64,000 nt of DNA, taken from the NCBI GenBank assembly GCA_026027325.1, contig JAMSLZ010000001.1, forward strand, positions 186,001 through 250,000. Direction: 5' to 3'. A model generated the notes under the pieces. That model worked only from the letters and a program-made list of their open reading frames with translations. It did not search any database and was not told the origin of the DNA. The translations under genes were made by a program, and so were the position numbers. This document shows, in pieces, positions 21,523-32,545 of this stretch; position 1 is the stretch's first letter, and every line of letters starts with the position of its first letter. Source of the DNA: Actinomucor elegans. Taxonomy: Eukaryota > Mucoromycota > Mucoromycetes > Mucorales > Mucoraceae.

Positions 21523-22465
21523 TTAAAAGAAAAGAGCTGATGCAAAGATAGCAATGGCGCAAACAGCGACAGAGGGAGCCTTGAGACCAGCAGCGGCGTT
21601 AGTAGGAGCGGCGGGAGTGGCGGTGGCGGTGGCAGAGGCAGATGTAGGGCGAGGAGTGACAACAGGGCTGGAAGCGGGAGTCACAGTGGCTCTAGAAGCA
21701 ACAGAGGAAGCAGCAGAGGAAACAGCAGAAGAGACGGCAGAGGATGGAACGGCAGAGGAGGAGGATGCAATAGATGAAACGAAAGATTGAGATACAACGG
21801 GACCAGTAGAGTCAGTTACAGTGAAACCACTAGAGTAGGTAGAACCACTATTATCACAAGTTAGTTTCTCTTTTTTTTTTTCTTCTTTAATTTCCTTTGA
21901 TTCAATTGAAATTGTACTACTTACGCGGTACCTTTCTCGTCCTTGTAATCGATCTTGAATGCAAAAGTAGCTTTTTGAGGGAGATTAGTAGGGACCTGGT
22001 GATTAAAATTGAAATGATAGTTAGACGCTATGTAACATACAAAACACCTATTATGGATATTTGACACGTTTATCTCACCTTCCACTCATATTCTTCGTCA
22101 GAACCTTTGATGGTGAATGAAATACCAGTAGGAGTCATAGTGGCAGCATTAGTACCAGTAAGAACAGTAACCTTGGCAGCTTCATCAACACCGTTAGTCC
22201 AACCTATAAAATAAAGTCTATTGAGTCTTTTTTTTCTAGTAGTTCAATTGTGCAATTCCATCTTACGGAGAGTGACACTATTAAAAAAAAGAGAAATTTT
22301 AATGTCAATGATATTATTTTTGCTTAGAAAAATTACTTACGTGCTACCAGCCTTGTAAGAAGTGCCAACGATAGGGCTTGTTACGTAGAATGGAACGTTG
22401 CTGGATTGAGCAAAGACAAAAGACACGAAGAGAGCGAAAACAGCAGTAATGAAAGCAGCCTTCAT
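21523..22465 (-). CDS. GPI-anchored cell-surface protein with Kre9/Knh1-like N-domain
   Basis: Secreted, probably wall or plasma-membrane protein of 218 residues. Exons 22341-22465, 22267-22277, 22079-22203, 21995-21925 and 21847-21523 read in frame. A signal peptide (MKAAFITAVFALFVSFVFAQ) is followed by SSNVPFYVTSPIVGTSYKAG, then STVTLRWTNG, the pattern of the Kre9/Knh1 domain (P, GxxYxAG, TxTxxW). DYKDEKGTAGSTYSSGFTVT completes the domain. A Ser/Ala/Thr/Pro-rich stalk and a GPI-type C terminus follow: small residues NAAAG, then a hydrophobic tail ending ALFF. The second exon is only 11 nt (22267-22277) and is needed to complete STVTLRW. A TATA-like box lies about 75 nt upstream. The plus-strand frame at 21554-21790 is a shadow of the stalk. 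Confidence 0.85.
22267..22277 (-). other. 11-nt microexon
   Basis: Flanked by AATAG on the acceptor side and GTAAGA on the donor side. It supplies TGTCACTCTCC, which joins AGCAC before it and GTTGG after it to give STVTLRW in the Kre9-like domain. Skipping it shifts the frame. Confidence 0.8.
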
Positions 22466-22538
22466 TGCAAGAAAAATATTAAAGGAAAGTAAAGAATAAT
22501 AAGTTAAAGAAGCCTTGAATTAAGATGGACTGATTGCG

Positions 22539-22550
22539 CTTATATATACT
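22539..22550 (-). promoter_or_regulatory. TATA-like box of the Kre9-like gene
   Basis: The minus strand reads AGTATATATAAG about 75 nt upstream of the ATG at 22465. Confidence 0.5.
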
Positions 22551-23637
22551 AGCTTGGATCACCTCTCTTCTATGAGCCAAATCAAGCAATTTCTTCCCCG
22601 CGCAAATGAATGAGTTCCTGAGCTTTGAGAAACAAATGACAGCTTTCCAGAGTTTCTTTTTCAATTGGGATTTCATAAAAAAAGATCTGCATTTTTCTCT
22701 TGTTTCCTGCAATTGCATTTGACTTTGATTCTCTCTCTTTTTTTTTACATACTACATTTTAAATCTATTGAGCAGAAACAGAAAATCTCATTGTCAGAAA
22801 ACACAAAGGGGTCAATGCTCAATTCATATTGGCAAAACACGTTTTTCAAATATTGAATAAAATATACGTTACACTCATTTATTATTTGTAATCCTTGAAT
22901 TCTTTGGAGTTTAATTCAGTGAGCCATGTCTTTAACTAGACGTCTTTGAAAGTCAGTTTTTGAGGACTCCCCTCTGTTAATTCATCTCGCACGTAAACTT
23001 ATTAATAGCGAAGCTAGAAGGCATCGAATAGGGACGGAGATTACGTGGATATATACATAATCTTTGAAACTTTGTACTTGGATAATTTTTCTAGAAACCC
23101 ATTGATTCTACGTTGCCGCTTTCAAAACCAGTAATACTACTATTACTACAAGCAATATGCATGTGATATACTAGGTAGACTATTGTAGTTATAATACTAC
23201 TACGCGTAACCAAGAATCAATTGAGACCAGCTTTTCTTATCGCAATAAGCAAGTACTACTTCATTTTATTAGTAGGGATCTAATTCGTTTATTCAATTTA
23301 AAATAACGATTGTCAAACAAGTAGTTTGTAGCGCGTATCACCATGACAAAAAAAAAAAAAAAAGAGAAATCCTATCAGGAGAATGCTCTGATTACGCGAT
23401 TTCCTTCGTTGCTCTGAATATATTTGCCATTGCCTGTAACACATGTCTTCTTGTGTTCAAAAAAAAAGGGCCATAGGCATGGGCGTACCATCAACACAAC
23501 GCAATCGGTTTTTAATTGAGTGAAATATTACTATATCACTCTATTTCAGGAATCAAATTAGATGAAGAAAAAGCATTTGCCTTGTCACGGTACACAAAAA
23601 AACACCGCTAAATAGGCAGCAAGCTGACCATTTTAAC

Positions 23638-24040
23638 GGATGCAACAATTTATTTCAAGTATGCACTACTATTCGGATGCGACATTTAACCAAGACTAAT
23701 TGAGAAATTGAAGAAATATTAGACATTGTATGTATAGAATATTGTCTTTCATAATCAATATGGTATAAGACTCATAGGTTTTATTTTCTATAAAAAAAAA
23801 GTAAGTTTTAATAGATGCAGTTGTTTATTCTGAGTATGGAATACCTACTGTGAGATCGGCTCAGAGATCTATAGATCTATGTATAGATCCGTGGTAGTAA
23901 GTGTACATAATTTGTAATGTAAATGGAATATACATTACGTATTTAACCTGAATGTCTATTCCAGTACAAAAAGCAGTTCTTTATAAACATGTGCTATCAA
24001 ACAGATGTGACATTTGACCGAGATTAGTGGACAGATTCAG
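23638..24040 (+). repeat. Dispersed repeat, forward triplet
   Basis: Three units. 23638-23720 has CGGATGCGACATTTAACC. 23811-23880 has GATGCAGTTGTTTATTCTGA and GAGATCGGCTCAGAGATC, with the CAGATGCGACATT core lost. 23965-24040 has ACATGTGCTATCAAACAG then ATGTGACATTTGACCGAG. The spacing is about 165-170 bp. Confidence 0.78.
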
Positions 24041-24499
24041 AGTAATTTAAAGATTGGCCTGCCTCTGAGAAATCGTAACGATGGTACGTATAACCTAAAG
24101 GCTTCCTTAAAATCCCGCTTTACCATGTGGTGGCTGTTCAGAACGCTTTAAAAATAAGCTTTAAATGTAGTGCGCTTAGAGTGTTATGACAGAAGCATAA
24201 GTAAAGCTTGCTTTATAATATTTATTTATTTATTTTTGCCATCTTAAACATGATTGATGGTTCTATCAAGATATCTCTACGTATTAAATAAATCAAGACT
24301 TTTTTTTTGGCAATTCTACTAAATGCATTCATAGTTTGCGCATTTTACGCATATACTTTCTATGGTGCCAAATCTGGTTGATTATATAAACATGTTTCTT
24401 TAAAAGGTCATGAACAGCTAACACAAGTTAAAGCGGAGTTTTAATAATATAACTTAAAGTTATCCCTTTGAGATTGGCTTTATCAACTGCTGTCAGTTT

Positions 24500-24916
24500 C
24501 TTGAGGAATCTCGCTCAAATGTCGTATCTGATTCGTAGGATACTCGGAATGAATTAGTGCCTTTACTATAACTACTATTTGGTTAAAGTACAATGCTTAT
24601 GTTTCATTTTGGTATTGCATTACACATTTCATTCATTTGCAGCTATAAAGCTATATATGTATTTATAGATTTTCCGACTGATCTCGGTTTAATGTCGCAT
24701 CTGATTAGTATTCGTATGCAAAAAAAAACCAGTTATATATGTTATAATATTCGCGTGGTTAAATAGTATGAGTTATATGCCATATTTCGTAAGTCAAACA
24801 GTCAACTACATATATTCTAGATATACAATGTTTGATGTTTTGTAGATCTCTCTACAGATCTTTGTTAAATGTCTCATTTGATTATTAGTCCATACTTGGA
24901 ATGAGCTATTGTATCT
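24500..24916 (-). repeat. Dispersed repeat, reverse triplet
   Basis: Three reverse units: AATCTCGCTCAAATGTCGTA (24500-24565), GATCTCGGTTTAATGTCGCA (24665-24720) and AGATCTTTGTTAAATGTCTC (24841-24916). The core spacing is about 172-174 bp. They face the forward triplet across roughly 460 bp. Confidence 0.78.
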
Positions 24917-26477
24917 AATAGCAGAATATTAACTTAAATAGTTTTACTATTTTAAATAGATATATATTCATTTTTACCTTCATTAACCTAAAGTTTCTTT
25001 TGCCTACATAATGAGACGCCTTGGCATCTTTCAGTAAATCGAGCTATTATATCGGGACCAATAACATTGATTGGTTGCCTCAAGTGAAGGTGAATAAATG
25101 TACGTAATATTTTAATGGGATATGTACTATATATTTTGAATATCGAGCCCAATTACAATAGTATGGCATCATGGTACTATTCTAGATATCCATTAAGGCA
25201 AGTAAACTACTGGGATCAAGACAAACGCATGCTTTATGTAACAGCATCGTGCACTTTTCTTCTACGTCTGTGGTAGTTACACCGGTAATCTCTTTTTCTG
25301 TAACTGAACTTGCATATGATATTTTGACTATGTAAATTCTTCGTGTAGCCGTTTTATAATAAGGTCTAACCGAGCATAGTTAGGAACAAGAATCCTCTAG
25401 ATAATACTGTATTCGAGTAACCTTTGCAACTGGTTTTTTTTATGAGAAAAGGAGTCAAGTATCATGGTCTCAAAGATGGGAAAGGTGAGTTGTACACTTA
25501 TTTTCAACGTATCATTGAAGCGGCTATTACTGTTGAGAAGGCCTTATCTATCCATCTTCAATGACGTGCTCGTGCTGGATTACTGTTTACTCAACCTGTT
25601 TTTTTTTCGATGGTCTTAAAGTTTGCATGATTGGCGAATTTTGAAAGCGTAATACAGTCTAGAAACTCCAAAAGACGAAATATAAACATTGTATTGGCGT
25701 ATTATCATGTTCGAATCAATACATATATCTTTATGCGCTTTTACATTATTGAAGGGAGAGCAAGCTGTAGAACTGTGCTGTTTCCAAATATTAAAACTGC
25801 ACTTTGGTTCATTGTTAGTCCAAAGAGCAATTTTAGGGTTGTAACAATCTTATTGGCGTGCATTGTTTAAATGAGTTTGTCACTTGAGAATACTATACCT
25901 TATGTGATTCAATAGTAAACTTGGGTATATTAATTTTTTTCAAAAAAAAAATAGGTGTGAACGTGTTTTGAAATAAACTAATCTTTATACCTATACTGAA
26001 TTACAGACAACAGGTGCTGGGAAAAGATGTAGATTTAAGCATGTAAATCAATCGAGGATTGAAAAACATGCATTTACAGTTTATTATGCTGTGCAATTTC
26101 ACTCCTAATTCAACAACAGATTGAGATGAATCAATGGTCCTCGGGTAAAGTATAGCTAAAATTATGCTTGTTATAGTAAGTCAACTTTGATGATAGTCTA
26201 TTCATATAAACGGTTACTAGAGGCCGATCTATGCACATATGTTTGATTATAACGGCGTTTTAAATGATACTGCATTGGATGGAGTAAACGCGTCCAAATT
26301 CATTAATGAACCGAAACGTGCTATTTGCAATGTTAACCAAGTTTCATAATAATGCATGAATTACTTTTTGGAGTGAAAATACTAGATTGAAAATATTTCA
26401 TTTATTCTCTTTAATTATACAATAGAATGTCAGTATCACAAGAGTAAGTATCATGTTCTTGAAGCATAAATGACTAT

Positions 26478-26479
<2 letters not shown>

Positions 26480-26518
<39 letters not shown>
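26480..26518. repeat. A39 homopolymer run
   Basis: About 39 consecutive A, in the gene-poor region. On the minus strand it would be a T run followed by GCATAG, similar to the T47-AG acceptor in MED20. Confidence 0.85.
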
Positions 26519-26519
<1 letters not shown>

Positions 26520-26720
26520 CATAATCCCATTGTGATACAAAAGTATGTTAAATGTGAAATGAACTGGGTTTAAATCAACTGTCAATTGTTACAGGAATTG
26601 AGGCAATGTGGTGTGTCAATCATGGCTTGTGCAACAGTTGATGAAGGTAATACAAGTAGCAACAAGGAATAGAAAGAGAAAGAAAGATAGATAAAGTGTG
26701 AATCGACAACATAAAAACCC

Positions 26721-26728
26721 TATTTATA
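26721..26728 (-). promoter_or_regulatory. Orphan TATA-like box on the minus strand
   Basis: The minus strand reads TATAAATAGGG, followed by a CT-rich leader (26660-26695) and a short ATG frame near 26627 (MIDTPHCLNSCNN). The layout matches real promoters here, but no gene could be followed beyond it. Confidence 0.3.
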
Positions 26729-27268
26729 AATATTCATGCCTCATAGTCATGGCAACACTACCATAAGACGACGTGAAGTACGCTCTGAATACATGCACAT
26801 AAAGCGCGGGGACTGTTCCGCATTGTACCTCAATACAAAACAAGTAATGTATTTATTGTTGTCCTAAAAGCCCTTAAAGATGAATAGTAAAAAAAAAAAA
26901 AAAAAAAAAAATAGCAAACTATAGATAGAGAGCCAATCATTCTAATAATAAGATTGATTATCTTGTTAATGAAAAGAGTTTTTTTTTTTTTTTCATAAGT
27001 AACAGGATGAATATGACTGATGGAAAAAATGCTTTAAAGAGCGATTCAATTTATCATAGCAGTTGTAGTCAGTGTCGTGTAAAACTTGATTTTGGAAACG
27101 TACTCAATAGATTTATAACCCTTTTTCGTTTTCATAATATATATGTGTGTGTGTTCTTTGTGTATGGTTACTATTTCTTGATGGTTGTTTTTATTATTGA
27201 GTTGCCTGTAAAATTGCTTTTGTTATGTTTGTTATTGCCTTTTCTAGACTAAGCGTTGTTTTTTGCGG

Positions 27269-27276
27269 TATAAATA
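27269..27276 (+). promoter_or_regulatory. TATA box of the SANT-domain gene
   Basis: GGTATAAATAGGG is followed by a CT-rich leader and, 74 nt after the box, the ATG at 27350. This is a textbook core promoter layout. Confidence 0.65.
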
Positions 27277-27349
27277 GGGTAGTTTTTTTCTTTTTCTTCT
27301 TCTTCTTTGATCATCCTCTCTCTTCTATTTTTTTTGTCAGTTATATATA

Positions 27350-28047
27350 ATGAATGGTAAGCATATAAAAGCTCATAGTATAATCATCTATTAACAAAAT
27401 ACACAGTATCAGATTTGCTTAATCCTTTGCCATCACCTCTCAATAATACTCGACTTCCACGTTCAAGATGTGTATCTACACCTGTTAACAGCACATCAAG
27501 AAATCATTATTATTATCAGCCAAAAAGAGAAGAAGAACACCAAAATACAGTGATCGGAAAGCCTCGTAGTCGATTTTCTGAAGCTGAAGATAATATCATT
27601 CGTCAAGGTGTAGCTCAAAGATTAACATGGGGCCAAATCTCGGAACTTCTCCCGCATCGTAAGCGTGCTACATGCTTTAATCGTTATAGAACACTGCAAG
27701 GTATCCGCAAATCACGTAAATCCAGTACCTCGGAAGTAAATTCTCCAGACATGTCAGCATCACCTTCAAGTCCTGTTACATCGTGTTTCAGTGGACCTAC
27801 AACACCTCCTACATATACTATATCTATGAATACTAGCACTAGTACCAGCACTTGGTTTCCTTCAAATGATATTATCTATGATCAACCTATGTCCAACAAA
27901 ATATCAGCGGTTAATTATGCAAATGATATTCATTGCAGCAGCAGTAGTGATTCATCATCGGATGACAATGACGAATATCCTTTACCATTAAAGAGAAGAA
28001 CCCACAAGATGTCATTACCTGCCTTGACACGCAATACTTGCTATTAA
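27350..28047 (+). CDS. SANT/Myb-like DNA-binding protein, 215 aa
   Basis: Probable transcription regulator. The first exon is 7 nt (ATGAATG, 27350-27356); a 50-nt intron joins it to 27407-28047 giving MNVSDLLNPLPS. One Myb/SANT-like helix-turn-helix is visible at about residues 65-107 (RFSEAEDNIIRQGVAQRLTW, ISELLPHRKRATCFNRYRTL) with the spaced Trp/bulky residues of the fold, followed by basic GIRKSRKS. The rest is Ser/Thr-rich with an acidic Ser patch (SSSSDSSSDDNDEYP) and a basic KRRTHK near the C terminus. No target can be named. An alternative is a start at a later Met, but the TATA placement and clean intron favour this one. Confidence 0.8.
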
Positions 28048-28273
28048 GCTTTTTTTTTTAACCCATATATTTTCTTTCTCTGTTCATATACATATATATA
28101 TATCAACCTTTGTAGAATAATACCTTATATACACTTATGTCACTACTATAATCCCCCTCATTTTTTAACAATATATACATACAAATAAAAAAAAAGGTTA
28201 CATACACTATGCCCTTTTATTATCATAAGCGCGTTGTCTACATAAATGAGGTCTGAGCGTGTTAAGCAGTAAT
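28048..28273. other. Convergent 3' intergenic segment
   Basis: 226 nt between two convergent stop codons. It is T/A-rich with a short TA microsatellite (28086-28102). No other signal. Confidence 0.4.
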
Positions 28274-29230
28274 TTATGCTCTATATTTAGCAAATGTCTC
28301 TTTAACACCATGACCTTGCTCAAGCGCTTTCATACATTGATCATCAATGGCTACGTATTTTTCGCAATTTTGAATCACCGGTCCAACAAGATCATGAGGA
28401 ATGCAAACGATACCATCTAAATCGGCCACAATGATATCACCTGGATGCACAACCACAGGCGAATCTATCATTGTAATAGGAACCTGGATTTCCGAAGGTC
28501 GTACAAATGCATTCTGCGGAAGAATTGAATGGGATCTAGCAAAGACCTGTTTGTTGAAAGCATGAATGAGACTGTTTTGGTTAGCTGTATCGTTTACACA
28601 CTTACAGGAAAGTTCATTTCACGATGCTCCCTTAAATCACGCACGCGTCCATCAATCACTACACCTTGAACGCCTTTGGCCTTGGCCCTAGCTGACATGA
28701 GTCCACCCCATACAGCATTCTTTACATCTAGTACAAACAAAAAGTGTAAATGGGTATGTTCAGCTTGTATCCAGTGCTATGTGCTTACCTGGTGGAGCTG
28801 AAATCACTACTACTGAACCCGGAATAGCCGCATCAGCCTACATGATAAAATCAATAAACTATCCACAGGATTCATTAGTACTCAACTCACAAAATGCTCA
28901 GTTGGAGTAGGTGACGTTGTGTCAGATTTCTCCACCATCTATCATCATTATTCCAGTTAGTCTTATCACTGGATTTGGTAACATGAATATATATATATAT
29001 ATACCTTCACAGTGAAAGCAGGTCCAACAATACGCGTATCGCCTTCACAATATGTGGGGGACCATAACTCGATACCTGGAATATATCCAGCCCAAGGTCC
29101 TTTGCCTAGTTTAATAAGCGCGTCTGCAATCTACTATTTTTGTAAGTTATTCAAGCAAATGATATAGTCTATCAATAGACCTTACTTCGCAAGTTGAATA
29201 TTTCTTTAAAGCAGCTAATGTTCCTGTCAT
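28274..29230 (-). CDS. RraA-family protein (HMG/oxaloacetate aldolase-like fold)
   Basis: Members include 4-hydroxy-4-methyl-2-oxoglutarate aldolase and RNase E inhibitor RraA; the substrate in fungi is unclear. Start MTGTLAALKKYSTCE at ATG 29228-29230. Later blocks are IADALIKLGKGPWAGYIPGI, CEGDTRIVGPAFTVK, then AVWGGLMSARAKAKGVQGVV followed by IDGRVRDLREH (the Arg/Asp ligand region of the family). FARSHSILPQNAF comes next, and the C-terminal GDIIVADLDGIVCIPHDL. It ends KETFAKYRA. Several short introns, about seven exons; one intron contains a TA dinucleotide tract near 28985-29003. Roughly 230 residues, as in the family. Confidence 0.87.
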
Positions 29231-30853
29231 TGACTTGGAGATTACTCTTGGAAAGAAACGTGGAAAGAAAAAAAAGGGTTGGTGTGCATACTTCTTAAAT
29301 GTTTTAGCTCTCCTGATTGGATGCGCGTGTTGTCGAACAGCTTTTGACTATCAAACTAAGTGTTACTTTATATCAGCTCTACTCTATCTCCATGCATCAT
29401 ATAAAATCTTCTAAAAACCACTTCTACGCTCCATTTTACAATGACCCAATATTATCTTGTCAGCAAGAGAAATCAGAATATGCAAAAAAAAAGCTTACTT
29501 CAATTCACGCTCGATAGGGAGCTGAATTTATCACCAGTTGAATGTTGGTCGGCGGCAATTCAATAATCCCTCCTCGCCTCTCACTATGGGAAAAATTCAA
29601 GTTGACCTGATTTGCAGGAGAATCGTTGCCGTTTCGAGTGAATTTCGGGTTAATATGCAATTCATCTTTCATCCACTTGAGATTCACTTTAATTGAAATA
29701 AGAGTAGTTACGGAAAAATCATAGAAGAAAAAAATAAGGTTTGGTGTATATTATATTTCACGTTATTGCACGTCATTTCGATTTATACTTGAGGAAAGCA
29801 CCAATTCAGCCGAAACTCACTTGAATTTGCCATGAGTCTCACCTTCTCTTGCTTGTTTTTCCTCATAATGCTTTTTTTTTTTGAAAAGAAAGTAACAAAG
29901 TTTATTTTAGAATAAAATAGCACATGGAATGATGTAATAGTCATTTAGTATTTCGCTTGGTTCATTGATAAATGATAATACTATTGCGAATTTCTTATGA
30001 AGCCTATCTAGTAATTCCATATATAATATAATACGCAGTAATTTGTCTCGAAAACTACCACTCATATTATATTATTATTTATATAAACTATGGTATTTGA
30101 ATTACAACTTTCTTAATGCTTTACAAAAAACAATGCAGAAGTTCCTAGATCTTGATACAAGGGGATACCTTTCATCTTACATTTCTTGTCCAATTCTGAT
30201 TTAATGTCGCATATGGTTACTATTATACATTTAAAATAAACTATTACATATATTGTGACCATTATTTCGCCAAAATAGTCTCAGTATATTTTATTTTAGT
30301 AAATGGTTGAAATTTATATACAATCATATAGTCAAGATGTAATTCTATTGATCTGTCAATCGATCTCAATCAAATTTCAGATCTAATTAGAACAACATTA
30401 TGCTGAATGTGTTTGATCTTCAGATTTATTCATCTTTTTAGCTTGCTCATATTCGTTGGTTTATATTCTTCATCAGTCAAACAATCGAGTTCCATTTTAA
30501 TTTTTTTCTAGTCATAGTATGTATGTAAATGATTCCTCCTTAGCAATATATCATGGATATCCAAACAAAAAAAAAAAAAAAACCAACAATCAAATCTTTT
30601 CCTAACATTACATAATACGTTCCTTGACTGCGCGTATCTCTGATATGCTTAAAACAAGCATTACAACATATATCGGAATCAACAAACTCGATTATGTTTG
30701 TTATTGTGAGTGTCAAGCTGGTAAGGAATTGCTTGATCTGGAATAAATTCGAAAACGCTTGGTTCTTTTTGAAACCTGAGTGCGTATCTTGACATGCTTC
30801 AAAACTACAATGTACCCTTTCTTCCTCTTACACTTATTTTCTTTTAAACGGTT
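29231..30853. other. Intergenic, with a reverse repeat pair
   Basis: No gene was recognised in 1.6 kb. Reverse dispersed-repeat units lie at 30185-30250 and 30343-30410. The small frames at 29317-29517 and 29505-29687 have no family signal. Confidence 0.5.
30185..30410 (-). repeat. Dispersed repeat, reverse tandem pair
   Basis: Unit 1 has CTGATTTAATGTCGCATATG and ATTTAAAATAAACTATT. Unit 2 has CGATCTCAATCAAATTTCAG and ATCTAATTAG. The core spacing is about 167 bp. Confidence 0.7.
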
Positions 30854-32389
30854 ATGCTTGTAGAAAAAACCGAAAAACCTCTTCCTAAGCTGCTTCCCAA
30901 AACACTGCCATCTTTGTATTCCAGCAATGAGAAAGGATTGGATTTAACTCTCGGTTTACCTTTACACAGGTTCTATAATAAATTCGAGGAAACACACAGT
31001 CGACGAATCCCAATTTTATTAGATGATAAAGGTGATGAGACAGCAATAAGCCCAAAAATAATCGAAAACGAAGCAAAATTAAAGTCAGTGGATAAGCCTA
31101 CCCAAAAGACAACCTGGGGTGCTGATCCTTTGCGACTCTGCCTTGTAGATGGCAACACAATATCCGCATCAGCCAGTCCATTGAATACAAGTGGCGGCGA
31201 TCAAGAGGATAGAGAAACCCGTAGTGTCTTTCAATCCAGTATGCCTTTTAACCAACAAGCCGAGTTACCTTACACTTTCAAAATGAAGTCAGCGCAAGCA
31301 TATGAACATCTTTTAGCTCAATTGTATGTGCCAGTCAGTTCCACCATTAGTGATTATACTACATTCGTCTCAGCACTTCCTTATGCCCCAGCTAGCAATA
31401 AAGCTCCAATGTCACCACTGCCTAAGCTGCTTTTAAAAACATCACTATCACTCTCGCCAGCCGAATCTTATGCACCTCCTTTGTCAACAGCGGTTGAGCC
31501 AGGATTTTACTCTCATGAAGATGATCAAATCACGTCAACAGCCACTTCACCGACGATCACATCCACATTTTTATCCGACGAAGACAACCAGGGGTTCACA
31601 AAAGAAACTTGGGAAGCTATTTTCCATCCGCTCAGTACATTTAGACACAAGAAAGGTGGACTCGAATACTACACTTGGAACCCTGCCAACTTGCCTCTAA
31701 CTGCTGTGCGCGTAGCTCAGCGTGTCATTCCTACTCGTGGTCAGGATACAACTGCTTCAGTGGAAGCCACCATTCCTCAATTGATGCCTACCACGCCATC
31801 ATTTTCAACACCCGAGTTGATGCTAAATGATGAAACACGACTGCAGCCAGAAGAAGAAGGCTATTATTATGATATGTTGCAAAAGATTCGCGGTAGACAT
31901 AGGTATAGCCATGGTTCTTCTATAGAGACTCGGCTAGATCAAAGTGAAAGTCTATCAGACGAACATGTCCAATCAGATGAGTCGAAACAGGGCCTGATTG
32001 CCCGTATTGCAAGTGCAAGCTCGCTTTCTGCCATCTTTTTAGGAAACACACCAATCAACGAAAAGAAATTGCAGCGACAAGAACATCATAAGGACCCAGA
32101 AACTCTATTGATGGTTCAGCAGAAACCCTGTTATTGGACAACAAAGAGGTTGTTTTGGACAGGCTTTGTGTGCCCATTATTATGGTATTACGGTAGCTTT
32201 CAAATCAGGGCGTCCAATGGCATCAAAAACCCCAGCGACTTGCGTTGGCAAAAACGATGTCGTATGGCTGCACTGTACTTCTCCATCATCCTATCGGTGG
32301 TGATTCTGGTCGTTTTTATAAAAGCTGCAGGCGTAGCAGGTGTGCGTCAAACTCAATCTGATACTATCCGTGCAGTGATTGCTAATTAG
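30854..32389 (+). CDS. Hypothetical protein with C-terminal TM pair, 511 aa
   Basis: A single long exon from ATG 30854 to TAG 32387-32389. The first about 420 residues are hydrophilic, Ser/Thr/Pro-rich and probably disordered, including repeated PKLLxKT motifs near both residue 12 and residue 192. The C-terminal 90 residues hold two hydrophobic segments: RLFWTGFVCPLLWYYGSF (about 430-447) and MAALYFSIILSVVILVVFI (about 469-487). A basic LRWQKRCR linker lies between them. This arrangement suggests a tail-anchored or hairpin membrane protein with a cytosolic disordered region. I recognise no named family. It is convergent with FCF2, 156 nt away. Confidence 0.8.
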   Translation: MLVEKTEKPLPKLLPKTLPSLYSSNEKGLDLTLGLPLHRFYNKFEETHSRRIPILLDDKGDETAISPKIIENEAKLKSVDKPTQKTTWGADPLRLCLVDGNTISASASPLNTSGGDQEDRETRSVFQSSMPFNQQAELPYTFKMKSAQAYEHLLAQLYVPVSSTISDYTTFVSALPYAPASNKAPMSPLPKLLLKTSLSLSPAESYAPPLSTAVEPGFYSHEDDQITSTATSPTITSTFLSDEDNQGFTKETWEAIFHPLSTFRHKKGGLEYYTWNPANLPLTAVRVAQRVIPTRGQDTTASVEATIPQLMPTTPSFSTPELMLNDETRLQPEEEGYYYDMLQKIRGRHRYSHGSSIETRLDQSESLSDEHVQSDESKQGLIARIASASSLSAIFLGNTPINEKKLQRQEHHKDPETLLMVQQKPCYWTTKRLFWTGFVCPLLWYYGSFQIRASNGIKNPSDLRWQKRCRMAALYFSIILSVVILVVFIKAAGVAGVRQTQSDTIRAVIAN

Positions 32390-32545
32390 ACATATTACAA
32401 GATGATGTTTTATTCAAAAATTAATAAAATTTGGGGTGAGGAAGAAGAAAGAAGAAGCAAACGACTATATATATGCTGATATGGTATTATTGGATTATGT
32501 AAGAAAAAAAAAGTGTAAAGAGAAGAAGTGGATGATGGGATCTAA

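Larger units (their letters stand above)
22466..27349. other. Gene-poor, repeat-bearing 4.9-kb region
   Basis: No gene was recognised. It holds an inverted arrangement of three forward and three reverse dispersed-repeat units (23638-24916), A runs at 26480-26518 and 26889-26911, a minus-strand TATA-like site at 26721, and small relic-like frames. One is 25442-25570, a 42-codon ATG frame including KYHGLKDGKGELYTYFQRII; another is 25631-25870. The T-rich hydrophobic frame at 27007-27252 is not supported. Confidence 0.55.

Noticed and set aside
21554..21790. Ala/Glu/Thr-rich plus ORF
   Set aside because: Exact shadow of the Ser/Ala/Thr stalk of the GPI-anchored protein on the minus strand.
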